Positions 1 to 7,095 are shown, counted from the first letter of the stretch. The stretch: 7,295 bases of DNA from DAOQTX01 sp035340715 (GCA_035340715.1 DAOQTX010000075.1:1-7295); one strand, 5' to 3'. The notes: generated by a model not told the origin, from the sequence alone. Translations and numbers: made by a program.

Positions 1-501
1 ATCTTGTAATTCATCATCCAAATATTTCCCTTTATTCAGGTTGACGACCTGCTTTACTAAATCAAGTGCATAACGGTGTCCACCTACTTCCGCTTTGAAT
101 TCTCCTTGTGTCTTTACCGCATCACCACGTAAGAGCAACACATTGTCAATGCCAAGAAATTGAAGATCAATTAATGCATTCTCGGTTTCTTCTTTTGTAA
201 ATCCTCCGCAAATAATATGTGGAACCGCATCGGTTTTATATCTAAAAATAATAGCGGCACAAATGCCTACTGTTCCAGGTCGCTTTCGAATAGATACCTT
301 TTCAAGGTAGCCACCTTCACGGCTTTTGTACACGTATTCTTCACGGTGGTAGGTAACATCAACAAATGGTGGTTTGAATTCCATTAAAGGATCCAACACC
401 TTAAATATGGATTGAATGCTTCGACCTTTCAGAGGAGGTAATATCTCTATTGAAAATAAGGTCTTCCCATTTGCCTTTTTTATATGATCTACAACTTTCA
501 T
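1..501 (-). CDS. metF: 5,10-methylenetetrahydrofolate reductase, N-terminal part (cut by window edge)
   Basis: This flavoenzyme reduces 5,10-methylene-THF to 5-methyl-THF, the methyl donor for methionine synthesis, in the cytoplasm. The frame is open from the ATG at 501-499 to the window edge and gives 167 residues; the family is usually about 300-320 residues, so roughly half is present. Seen motifs are FSIEILPP (residues 16-23), whose Glu19 matches the catalytic Glu of the FSFEFFPP motif in E. coli MetF; PFVDVTYHRE (45-54); a run GTVGICAAI (76-84); and LLLRGD (122-127), the flavin-side loop. The version with ILPPLKG and VTYHREEYVY is the form I associate with Bacteroidota. The start is supported by the short distance from the N-terminus to the first beta strand and by a promoter-like box 24 bp upstream. 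A terminator lies between it and the upstream minus-strand gene, so it is probably transcribed on its own. No SAM riboswitch fits in the short leader. Confidence 0.95.
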   Translation of the reverse strand, partial: MKVVDHIKKANGKTLFSIEILPPLKGRSIQSIFKVLDPLMEFKPPFVDVTYHREEYVYKSREGGYLEKVSIRKRPGTVGICAAIIFRYKTDAVPHIICGGFTKEETENALIDLQFLGIDNVLLLRGDAVKTQGEFKAEVGGHRYALDLVKQVVNLNKGKYLDDELQD

Positions 502-525
502 TCAAAAGCAATTTTGCTAAGGCTG

Positions 526-533
526 CAAACATA
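526..533 (-). promoter_or_regulatory. metF: Putative Bacteroidota -7 box (TAnnTTTG) for metF
   Basis: On the minus strand the octamer TATGTTTG fits the Bacteroidota sigma-ABfrA -7 consensus TAnnTTTG exactly. It ends 24 bp before the metF ATG. An upstream TTTTGTTG (minus strand, 565-558) could serve as the -33 element, but its spacing of about 24-27 bp is longer than the usual 19-21. That upstream element lies in the T-rich tail of the preceding terminator, so terminator and promoter are packed together. The prediction rests on motif match and position only. Confidence 0.5.
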
Positions 534-567
534 CTAAATAATGATACGATTGCATGACAACAAAAGA

Positions 568-599
568 AAAACCCCTTCGAATAGTATCGAAGGGGTTTT
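568..599 (-). terminator. Rho-independent terminator of the T9SS-protein gene
   Basis: A perfect 13-bp inverted repeat (568-580 with 587-599, core CCCCTTCGA/TCGAAGGGG) closes a 6-nt loop. Read on the minus strand it begins 19 bp after the TAA stop of the 619-3369 gene and is followed by a T-rich run (TTTTTCTTTTG). It should end transcripts from that gene before metF. On the plus strand only four T follow the stem and no plus-strand gene lies upstream, so minus-strand use is the sensible reading. Confidence 0.9.
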
Positions 600-618
600 G
601 TCATAGGATAAAATCTTT

Positions 619-3369
619 TTATTTCTTAATTACCGTAATATTACCGCTGAATACTTTTTGATTTTGCAATCGGAGAATATAGAAGTAAGTTCCGGCAGGC
701 TGATCAGCAGCTTTCCAGTCGTTTTGATAACTACCGCTTGAATAAATTTCATTACCCCAACGATTGAATATCTGTAAACTAGAATTAGGATTCTTATCTA
801 AGTTTTTAATAAAGAATACATCATTCTTACCATCGTTATCAGGAGTGATAACGTTAGGTATTTCAACTTCAACCTCACACTCAGAGAAAGCAGAAGCCGG
901 GCTTGGGTTACAAGGACCGCTGTTCAATGCTTGAACAATAAAGAAAGGTACGGGAGCATTAACTCCATGCTGTGTGTTCGAAACGTTAGGAGCAATCCAG
1001 GTAAGACCGCTGTCAATACTTACTTGATAATTGGTGATGTTCGGATCGGCCAACCAAGAATATACATAAGCATATTGCGTTCCGGGCGAAGGATCGCAAA
1101 TTACAATAGGAGGAGCAGGGTACTGAGCAACTGTAAGGTTTGCAGAAGCAGTATCGATACAATTAGCAGCATTGGTTACGATCACCGAATAAGAACCAGC
1201 ACCATTAACCGTAATGGTTTGATCGGTAGCACCGTTCGACCATGCATAGGTTGCACCGGGGTTTCCTACATCAAATACATGCTGATCTCCTTGGCAAATG
1301 GTAGCATCGGTAAGCGTAGCAATTGGACTGGCATTGATGGTCAAGTTCATAGAAGCACTTGCATCGCAACTTCCAACGTTAACGGTTACCATGTACGTAC
1401 CGGCAGCTGAAGTTTGTAATGTTTGATTAGAACCTACCGGATTTCCATTGAGGGTCCAACTGTAAGTGGCACCTGCATTACCGGCATCAAGAACAGGCAA
1501 GGCATCATAATCGCAAATCGTAGCATCGTTCAAACTCACTACAGGTGCTTGCACAACATTTAAGTTCATAGTATCACTTCCTGAACAAGCAGGTCCTGCA
1601 GAAACATTCACAATATAGGTTCCCCCGGCAGTTGTCTGAAGTGTTTGATTTGTTCCTACACTATTTCCATTCAAGGTCCAATTGTAATTTAAACTTGGAA
1701 TATTGCTATTGAGAATAGGGAAAGTATCGGTAGAACAAATAGTTTGATCCGAACCGATATTAACTAAAATATAATTCAAAGTATAAATAATAGCAATTGT
1801 ATCACCGGGGAATAGGAACTTTCCGCATGAATTTGCCACGGTTGAACTATCGGTTCCGACAGTTGTAGTAAAATAATAAGGCGGATTTCCGGAGACCGTA
1901 TTGGCAAAGGTTAAATGAAACTGATTCACATAAGGATTGCCAAGATTACAAGGAGGTGAAGTGACACTTACCACCGGATATAAGGTTCCGTTTGAATCGA
2001 AGAAGGCCACATCCGAACCATCATTAGCAAAAGTATAGCAAGCGATGGCTTCATTAACAGTGATATCCAGTTCGATAAACGCACAAGGCGCATCATTGAT
2101 AATGGTTAGTTGGTACTGAGTAGTATCGTCAATAACAATATCAAAAGTATCGTACTCAGCCATAGCAGATCCGCACTCCGATAGAAGTGTATTGCCATCA
2201 AATCCCTGCTTCGTCCAAATGTGAGTAATACCATAGGTTAAAGGATAGTTCAAATAAAGAAGGATGCTATCGGTAAAACCATTGGTACAATTAATGGCAA
2301 CAGCAGATATGGTTGGGTTGGGTTGTCCATTAGGAGCCAATACACGAAAGTCGGTACCGGCAGATTCGATGGAACCACACTGAACGGGCTCTTGCAAGGC
2401 AATGATAACAGCAGTATCACCACACTGATATTGCGCGCCTAAGTAAATATTGTTTTGCCATTGCACAGAATCGGTATTGAAAACCGGAGGATTGATGATG
2501 CAATTTCCGGCAATAGACACCTGAATGTCACGCTTAACGGAACCAATTTCAACACCGTTTCGATATTCTCTTACCAACACAGCCATAACACCCACTTGAG
2601 CAACGGTAGGGAAGAAATTAATCACTCCGGTGGTAGGATCTATAACAACTCCATTGGCAGTAGTAAATGGCACGGTACCGCTAAAGCCTGCATTGTAAAT
2701 TACCGGTCCAACTCCAGTAATAGGGCAACCACCATTGGCATCTTCACAATCCACCAAAAAGTAAGCTAAAGAGTCGCCATCAACATCGGTAGCATTTTGG
2801 ATATAATAGAATTGACTGTTTACACAAAACTGTGTTACAGGAAGTGTAGCAAAAACGGGACTGCTATTGGTTGGGTAGTTCAAATTATCCACTGTTGTAG
2901 AAACATATAAACCTTGCCCACCAGCACCATTTAAAGTGGTAATCTGAGCATTACGACAGCATTGTGTCCATGCAAAAACCCAATCATTACAGGCTTGAGG
3001 AAGGGTAACGGTTGCTGTGTAGATATATTCTTGTACTCCATAGGATGTACCCCCTTGACAAGAAGTTGGTCCAGGATTCGGAATACAAGGAGGAATTGGA
3101 ATCTGTTGTCCGGTTCCCGGAATTTGATTCATAATTACCGTTCCGTTTAATCCACAAGAGATAGAGCTATAACATAAGCTCAAAGTGGTAGGGGCTGTAA
3201 TCCCTGCACAGTCGCGATACAAACGGGCAGTCAAAATGTATTGATTCGGTATGCCGGTATATTCATAGGTAATATCCATACCAACAATATGACTTGCACG
3301 CGATTCGGTGCTAAAGAACACTCCAAGCAAAAGTAAGGAGGCTGCAAAAAGGGTACATAGTTTTTTCAT
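619..3369 (-). CDS. Secreted cell-surface protein with three Ig/PKD-like repeats and a T9SS type B (CHU_C) sorting domain
   Basis: Predicted extracellular or surface-attached protein of 916 residues; the molecular function (adhesin, matrix or other) is not evident. Residues 1-25 are a signal peptide (MKK, then a Leu/Phe-rich core, ending SRA before SHIVG). The N-terminal half has the HIVGMDITYEY, LYRDCAG and WTQCCRNA motifs of a large Bacteroidota surface-protein family, with many cysteines that may pair, and an ATDVDGDSLAY segment (about 193-203) resembling Ca-binding cadherin-like loops. Three Ig/PKD-like repeats follow at about 536-750. The last 80 residues form the CHU_C domain, with PNVITPDNDGKNDVF (838-852) and FNRWGNEIY, which routes proteins through the T9SS. 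I start at the ATG at 3369: a longer reading would need a TTG at 3432 that lies inside the promoter box. An ATG three codons upstream (3378) is also possible. The gene follows the sigma/anti-sigma-like pair after 146 bp and has its own candidate promoter. Confidence 0.9.
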   Translation of the reverse strand: MKKLCTLFAASLLLLGVFFSTESRASHIVGMDITYEYTGIPNQYILTARLYRDCAGITAPTTLSLCYSSISCGLNGTVIMNQIPGTGQQIPIPPCIPNPGPTSCQGGTSYGVQEYIYTATVTLPQACNDWVFAWTQCCRNAQITTLNGAGGQGLYVSTTVDNLNYPTNSSPVFATLPVTQFCVNSQFYYIQNATDVDGDSLAYFLVDCEDANGGCPITGVGPVIYNAGFSGTVPFTTANGVVIDPTTGVINFFPTVAQVGVMAVLVREYRNGVEIGSVKRDIQVSIAGNCIINPPVFNTDSVQWQNNIYLGAQYQCGDTAVIIALQEPVQCGSIESAGTDFRVLAPNGQPNPTISAVAINCTNGFTDSILLYLNYPLTYGITHIWTKQGFDGNTLLSECGSAMAEYDTFDIVIDDTTQYQLTIINDAPCAFIELDITVNEAIACYTFANDGSDVAFFDSNGTLYPVVSVTSPPCNLGNPYVNQFHLTFANTVSGNPPYYFTTTVGTDSSTVANSCGKFLFPGDTIAIIYTLNYILVNIGSDQTICSTDTFPILNSNIPSLNYNWTLNGNSVGTNQTLQTTAGGTYIVNVSAGPACSGSDTMNLNVVQAPVVSLNDATICDYDALPVLDAGNAGATYSWTLNGNPVGSNQTLQTSAAGTYMVTVNVGSCDASASMNLTINASPIATLTDATICQGDQHVFDVGNPGATYAWSNGATDQTITVNGAGSYSVIVTNAANCIDTASANLTVAQYPAPPIVICDPSPGTQYAYVYSWLADPNITNYQVSIDSGLTWIAPNVSNTQHGVNAPVPFFIVQALNSGPCNPSPASAFSECEVEVEIPNVITPDNDGKNDVFFIKNLDKNPNSSLQIFNRWGNEIYSSGSYQNDWKAADQPAGTYFYILRLQNQKVFSGNITVIKK
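1120..1764 (-). repeat. Three tandem Ig/PKD-like repeats inside the T9SS cargo gene
   Basis: Three units of about 70-73 codons lie at about 1764-1549, 1548-1330 and 1329-1120. Each opens with a TIC motif (DQTICSTD, DATICDYD, DATICQGD), then a Trp-containing strand, and ends in GTY/GSY plus a beta strand. Units 1 and 2 share NWTLNGNSVGTNQTLQT and SWTLNGNPVGSNQTLQT almost word for word. Unit 3 has a shortened middle (YAWSNGATDQTITVNG), losing the NGNPVG hairpin. The fold assignment is by pattern; the repetition is seen directly. Confidence 0.85.
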
Positions 3370-3429
3370 AGTTCTCATAGTATTTGTTACAGTTTTTAAG
3401 CTTCTCGGTTTTAAATGAGTATAAGAGGT

Positions 3430-3437
3430 CAAATATA
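3430..3437 (-). promoter_or_regulatory. Putative -7 box (TAnnTTTG) for the T9SS cargo gene
   Basis: The minus-strand octamer TATATTTG matches TAnnTTTG exactly and sits 60 bp upstream of the ATG at 3369. A TTG at 3455-3453 is a possible -33 element, but with only 15 bp spacing against the usual 19-21. If used, the transcript would start near 3424, leaving a leader of about 55 nt, and would exclude the TTG at 3432 as a start. It would allow expression apart from the upstream sigma/membrane-protein pair. No convincing terminator hairpin lies between 3516 and this box, so readthrough is also possible. Confidence 0.5.
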
Positions 3438-3515
3438 ATTATTTTACTGTTTCAACCCTTTATAAATCTTGTATTTTCACCCGATTGGCTTGTTTATTTT
3501 AAATTTATTTATTTT

Positions 3516-4643
3516 CTATCTAACCAAGCGAACGGCACCTTGAAATTGGTATTTCCTACCATCGCTGCCACTAGCTCCAATTTTATAATAATAGGTATCC
3601 TCTTTAGCAGGCATACCAGAATTTAGCTTTCCATCCCACCAGTTACCAAATTGTGAGGAATTAAATACGACTACTCCAAATCGGTCAAACACCGTCATTT
3701 GAAACGAAGAAATGTTTTCTCCAATAATTTCAAACTGATCATTATAGCCATCATTATTGGGTGTAAATATGTTGGGAATGGTTCCAAAAGCCGAAGGAGG
3801 ATAAACTTCAATAGATACTTGATCTTTAGTTTCCTTTCCTGCTTTATCTCTGCTGATTAATATTACCTGATAAGTTCCTGGTTTTTCAAATACATGGCTA
3901 GTATTTGTAAAAGATGAATAAACCGACCCATCACCAAAATCCCATCTTACATCATCACCATAACCTTTATTATTGAATTGAACGCTTAATGGAGCATAGC
4001 CTGAAATTGGGTTTGCCATTATACTTGCCTTGGGTTCATTGTGATGCGTTTGAATTAAATTCAAACCTTCTTGTGAAACAGAAGAATTGTTCTGTTGGGT
4101 TGAGGGCAAAATTTTATTTTCCTTTTTAATAATATTTGTATTCGAACGATCGGATTCAGCAATGATGCCATTGCTACTTTCTGGCTTTACATCATTTATT
4201 TCATTGATGAATTGACTTGTGCTGTTTTGATTAGAGCTTGATCTTTCTGACTCTTTTTCATTCAATACCACAGCAGGTATTGATTGAACAGCAATTTCAT
4301 TTGGAGTCTCATTATTAACATCGATAGTATTTGTTTGTACTTCCGGCTGTATTGTTTTCATGGCAGGGGAAGTGTGTTCAGCGTTATCCGTTTTAGAAAA
4401 TTGAAACAAAGTAAAGGCGGTAACCGCACTGATTACGGCTATTACACCAATGGTTGGAATATTAAATCCAATTCCGGTTTTGCTCAGGGCAGAATGACCC
4501 AATCCGGCATCAGAAGAATTGGATGGCTGATCCAATGGCTCGTTGGAAATTCCGGACTCAATCGAATTCCAAAGATGATCGGGCACATCGGATTCGAAAG
4601 AGCCTAACTTTTCTTTTAAAATATTTTCAAAACTATCTTTCAT
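3516..4643 (-). CDS. Membrane-anchored anti-sigma-like protein with PKD and CHU_C (T9SS type B) domains
   Basis: This 375-residue protein is probably the partner of the ECF sigma factor upstream. Residues 1-35 (FENILKEKLGSFESDVPDHL and following, Trp25) resemble the short cytoplasmic head common in Bacteroidota proteins encoded just after ECF sigma factors. One hydrophobic segment at about 59-82 (GVIAVISAVTAFTLF) is the only membrane helix. Residues 83-205 are a Ser/Asn/Glu-rich, low-complexity linker that could span the periplasm. A PKD domain follows at about 206-283 with WDFGDG (234-239) and HVFEKPGTYQV, then a complete CHU_C domain at 288-375 with PNIFTPNNDGYND and VFDRFGVVVF. There is no cleavable N-terminal signal peptide, which is odd for a protein with a T9SS sorting-type domain. 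The ATG at 4643 lies 11 bp inside the sigma gene, implying translational coupling. I see no FecR domain and no zinc-binding HxxxCxxC anti-sigma motif. The domains are seen; the anti-sigma role is inferred. Confidence 0.85.
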   Translation of the reverse strand: MKDSFENILKEKLGSFESDVPDHLWNSIESGISNEPLDQPSNSSDAGLGHSALSKTGIGFNIPTIGVIAVISAVTAFTLFQFSKTDNAEHTSPAMKTIQPEVQTNTIDVNNETPNEIAVQSIPAVVLNEKESERSSSNQNSTSQFINEINDVKPESSNGIIAESDRSNTNIIKKENKILPSTQQNNSSVSQEGLNLIQTHHNEPKASIMANPISGYAPLSVQFNNKGYGDDVRWDFGDGSVYSSFTNTSHVFEKPGTYQVILISRDKAGKETKDQVSIEVYPPSAFGTIPNIFTPNNDGYNDQFEIIGENISSFQMTVFDRFGVVVFNSSQFGNWWDGKLNSGMPAKEDTYYYKIGASGSDGRKYQFQGAVRLVR

Positions 4644-5175
4644 TTTCTATCAGTTCTTTTTCAATTATTCTTTGAAGGTGCATCTTGGCGCGGCTGTATT
4701 GTGACTTACTTGTTCCTTCTGATATATTAAGCATTTCACTTATTTCTTTATGACTGTATCCTTCTATAGCAAATAGGTTAAAGACCGATCGATAACCTAG
4801 CGGCATGCTTTGAATGATACCTATCAACTCTTTTGCAGATAAATGAGTTAAGGCATTTGTATTCATTTCAGTACCATTGCTTTCAGGTAATTCCTCTACC
4901 GCAATCGGCTCAAGCTTTTGTCTTCTGAAACTATTCATAGCTGTATTGATCATTATACGCCTGATCCAACCTTCCAAAGAACCTTCACCCCGGTAAGTGT
5001 TTATCTTTTCAAACACCTTTAAAAAACCATCGTGTAAAACATCCTCAGCCATTTCGCGACTATCGGAATATCGAAGACAAACTCCCATCATCAATCTACT
5101 GAACCGCTCGTACAATTCTTTTTGTGCTTGACGGCTCCCTTGAATGCATTCTTGTAAAAGTTGTTCTTCATTCAT
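4633..5175 (-). CDS. ECF-type RNA polymerase sigma factor (sigma-70 family)
   Basis: The 180-residue length is normal for an extracytoplasmic-function sigma factor, which directs RNA polymerase to a small set of promoters. Region 2 spans about 21-85, with LYERFSRLMMGVCLRYS, the AEDVLHDGFLKVFEKI core-binding helix and a GWIRRIMINTAMNSFRR segment that contacts the -10 element. Region 4 spans about 111-172; its helix-turn-helix YSHKEISEMLNISEGTSKSQ and SRAKMHLQ recognises the -35 element. Regions 1.1 and 3 are absent, as expected. The start ATG at 5175 is the only one in place before region 2. The stop codon overlaps the start of the membrane-protein gene, a typical sigma/anti-sigma arrangement. 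I found no clear TAnnTTTG promoter upstream. No TonB-dependent receptor gene follows, unlike FecI/FecR systems. The subgroup and target promoters cannot be told from this window. Confidence 0.95.
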   Translation of the reverse strand: MNEEQLLQECIQGSRQAQKELYERFSRLMMGVCLRYSDSREMAEDVLHDGFLKVFEKINTYRGEGSLEGWIRRIMINTAMNSFRRQKLEPIAVEELPESNGTEMNTNALTHLSAKELIGIIQSMPLGYRSVFNLFAIEGYSHKEISEMLNISEGTSKSQYSRAKMHLQRIIEKELIENER

Positions 5176-5307
5176 TTTACGGGTGTACTTATAGTAGATG
5201 CAATTTACCCATAAAAGGTTGCATGCTCAATGAATAAAAATAAAGTTGATTAAAGAGCGCCATAATCTAAGGTCAGATAGCTTAAATTCTCTACCTTTGC
5301 AGCCCTT
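5176..5307. other. Divergent intergenic region between the sigma-factor gene and lepA
   Basis: These 132 bp must hold the start signals for both directions. The plus side has the TACCTTTG box at 5292-5299. On the minus side I see no exact TAnnTTTG box and no Shine-Dalgarno sequence before the sigma ATG. A 6-bp inverted repeat, ATGCAA (5198-5203) with TTGCAT (5219-5224), lies 23-49 bp upstream of the sigma start and could be an operator, but it is short enough to occur by chance. Confidence 0.6.
5292..5299 (+). promoter_or_regulatory. lepA: Putative -7 box (TAnnTTTG) immediately upstream of lepA
   Basis: TACCTTTG matches TAnnTTTG exactly and is followed by CAGCCC. It ends only 8 bp before the lepA ATG at 5308. 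The LepA start is fixed by homology, so if this box is active the transcript must be leaderless or nearly so. No matching -33 TTG is visible at the expected distance (near 5268-5272), so the call depends on the -7 box alone. Confidence 0.5.
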
Positions 5308-7095
5308 ATGGAGCATATCAGAAATTTTTGTATCATCGCTCATATAGACCATGGTAAAAGTACCTTGGCCGATCGCTTGTTAGAACATACTAATACATTG
5401 AATAAGAATGCTTTGCAAGATCAGGTGTTGGATAGTATGGATCTGGAAAGAGAAAGAGGCATTACTATTAAGAGCCATGCCATTCAAATGAATTATGAAT
5501 TGGATGGAAAGAAATATGTGCTTAACTTAATCGATACTCCAGGTCACGTTGATTTTTCGTATGAAGTTTCACGATCAATTGCTGCTTGCGAAGGCGCATT
5601 ATTGATTGTTGATGCAGCCCAAGGAATACAAGCGCAAACCATTAGCAATTTATATTTGGCATTGGAAAATGATCTGCACATTATTCCAGTTTTAAATAAA
5701 ATTGATCTTCCAAGCGCAGAACCCGAAGTGGTAAAAGATCAAATTGTTGATTTATTAGGTTGTGATCGAGAAGAAATAATACCCGCAAGCGGAAAAACCG
5801 GCATGGGGGTAGAAGATATATTACGTGCCATTATTGATAGAGTTCCTGCTCCCAAGGGAGATAAAAATGCACCCCTAAAGGCATTGATTTTTGATTCTAT
5901 CTTCAATTCTTTTAGAGGTATCATCGCCTATTTCAAAGTCATTCAGGGAGAGATTCGTAAAAATGACCGCGTAAAATTTGTGGCCACAGGAAGAGAATAT
6001 TTTGCAGATGAGATCGGTGTTTTAAAGTTAGATAAAATTCCTAAAGACATTATCAGCACAGGCGATGTGGGATATATTATTTCCGGCATCAAAGAAGCGA
6101 AGGAGGTAAAAGTTGGCGATACCATTACCCATATAGATAGACCATGCGATAAAGCAATTGAAGGTTTTGAAGATGTAAAACCAATGGTATTTGCCGGAAT
6201 CTATCCGGTGGATACGGATGACTATGAAGAGTTGAGAGCCAGCATGGATAAACTCAGGTTGAATGATGCCTCGTTGGTGTATGAACCCGAATCATCTGCT
6301 GCATTAGGATTTGGATTCCGTTGTGGATTCTTAGGGATGCTGCATATGGAAATTATACAGGAACGATTAGAGCGCGAGTTTGACATGACCGTGATCACAA
6401 CCGTACCCAACGTTGGATATGTGGCTTACCTTACCAATGGAGAAGTGCTAGCGGTTAATAATCCTTCCGATTTTCCCGATCCTTCAAAGCTAGATCGGAT
6501 AGAAGAGCCTTTCATTAAAGCTCAAATTATAACCAAATCTGAATTTACCGGAGCCGTAATGAATCTTTGCATAAACAAAAGAGGAATTCTTACGCATCAA
6601 AGTTATCTAACCACCGACCGTGTAGAACTTGTGTTTGAAATGCCATTGGCAGAAATTGTTTTCGATTTCTATGATAAGTTGAAAAGTATCTCGAAAGGAT
6701 ATGCTTCATTCGACTATCATCCGGTTGGCTATCGTGATTCGGAATTGGTTCGTTTAGATATTCGATTGAACGGTGAACCTGTTGATGCCTTATCGGCTCT
6801 TATTCATAAAGACAACGCTTATACTTTTGGAAAGAAAATTTGTGAAAAGTTAAAAGAGCTGATCAACCGACAACAATTCGAAATTATTATTCAAGCTTCC
6901 ATTGGTAGCAAGATCATAGCACGAGAAACTATAAAGGCTTTGCGTAAAGATGTAACTGCAAAATGTTATGGAGGTGATATAAGCCGAAAACGTAAACTTC
7001 TTGAAAAGCAAAAGGCAGGTAAAAAACGGATGCGTCAGGTTGGAAATGTTGAAATACCACAAAAGGCATTTTTAGCCGTATTAAAACTTGATTAA
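5308..7095 (+). CDS. lepA: Elongation factor 4 (LepA), ribosome-associated translational GTPase
   Basis: LepA is a GTPase that binds the ribosome and affects translocation and translation initiation or ribosome assembly. The 595-residue length is typical (E. coli 599). The GTP-binding motifs are complete: AHIDHGKST (G1, 11-19), RGITI with the switch I Thr (50-54), DTPGH (G3, 76-80), NKID (G4, 130-133) and the SGKTG loop (G5). Domain II, the EF-G-like domains III and V (GFRCGFLGMLHMEI) and the LepA-specific C-terminal domain are all present; the last holds VTAKCYGGDISRKRKLLEKQ and KKRMRQVGNVEIPQKAF, the positively charged tail diagnostic for LepA. The start aligns with the family start (MEHIRNFCIIAHIDHGKS versus MKNIRNFSIIAHIDHGKS in E. 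coli). There is no Shine-Dalgarno sequence. It is divergent from the sigma-factor gene and 2 bp from the next gene, with which it is probably cotranscribed. No damage is visible. Confidence 0.98.
   Translation: MEHIRNFCIIAHIDHGKSTLADRLLEHTNTLNKNALQDQVLDSMDLERERGITIKSHAIQMNYELDGKKYVLNLIDTPGHVDFSYEVSRSIAACEGALLIVDAAQGIQAQTISNLYLALENDLHIIPVLNKIDLPSAEPEVVKDQIVDLLGCDREEIIPASGKTGMGVEDILRAIIDRVPAPKGDKNAPLKALIFDSIFNSFRGIIAYFKVIQGEIRKNDRVKFVATGREYFADEIGVLKLDKIPKDIISTGDVGYIISGIKEAKEVKVGDTITHIDRPCDKAIEGFEDVKPMVFAGIYPVDTDDYEELRASMDKLRLNDASLVYEPESSAALGFGFRCGFLGMLHMEIIQERLEREFDMTVITTVPNVGYVAYLTNGEVLAVNNPSDFPDPSKLDRIEEPFIKAQIITKSEFTGAVMNLCINKRGILTHQSYLTTDRVELVFEMPLAEIVFDFYDKLKSISKGYASFDYHPVGYRDSELVRLDIRLNGEPVDALSALIHKDNAYTFGKKICEKLKELINRQQFEIIIQASIGSKIIARETIKALRKDVTAKCYGGDISRKRKLLEKQKAGKKRMRQVGNVEIPQKAFLAVLKLD

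Noticed and set aside
401..604. Minus-strand open frame of 67 codons over the metF start and the terminator
   Set aside because: It runs through the terminator hairpin and overlaps metF, which has clear homology in a different frame. It has no recognisable features.
931..1410. Plus-strand open frame of 159 codons opposite the T9SS cargo gene
   Set aside because: It is antisense to a well-supported repeat-rich coding region; the translation has the Arg/Ser/Ile-rich look of a reverse shadow and no known motif.
2455..2769. Plus-strand open frame of 104 codons inside the cargo gene
   Set aside because: Antisense shadow with no domain, promoter or start signal.
3370..3515. Possible terminator or small RNA between the membrane-protein gene and the cargo gene
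   Set aside because: The stretch is AT-rich but no stem with a following T-run could be found on the minus strand; only the promoter box at 3430-3437 stands out.
4284..4607. Plus-strand open frame of 107 codons opposite the anti-sigma-like gene
   Set aside because: Antisense to the membrane helix and linker coding sequence; no independent evidence for a gene.
5198..5224. ATGCAA/TTGCAT inverted repeat upstream of the sigma gene as an operator
   Set aside because: It has only 6-bp arms with a 15-bp spacer that do not extend in either direction; expected by chance in AT-rich sequence. Kept only as a remark in the intergenic entry.
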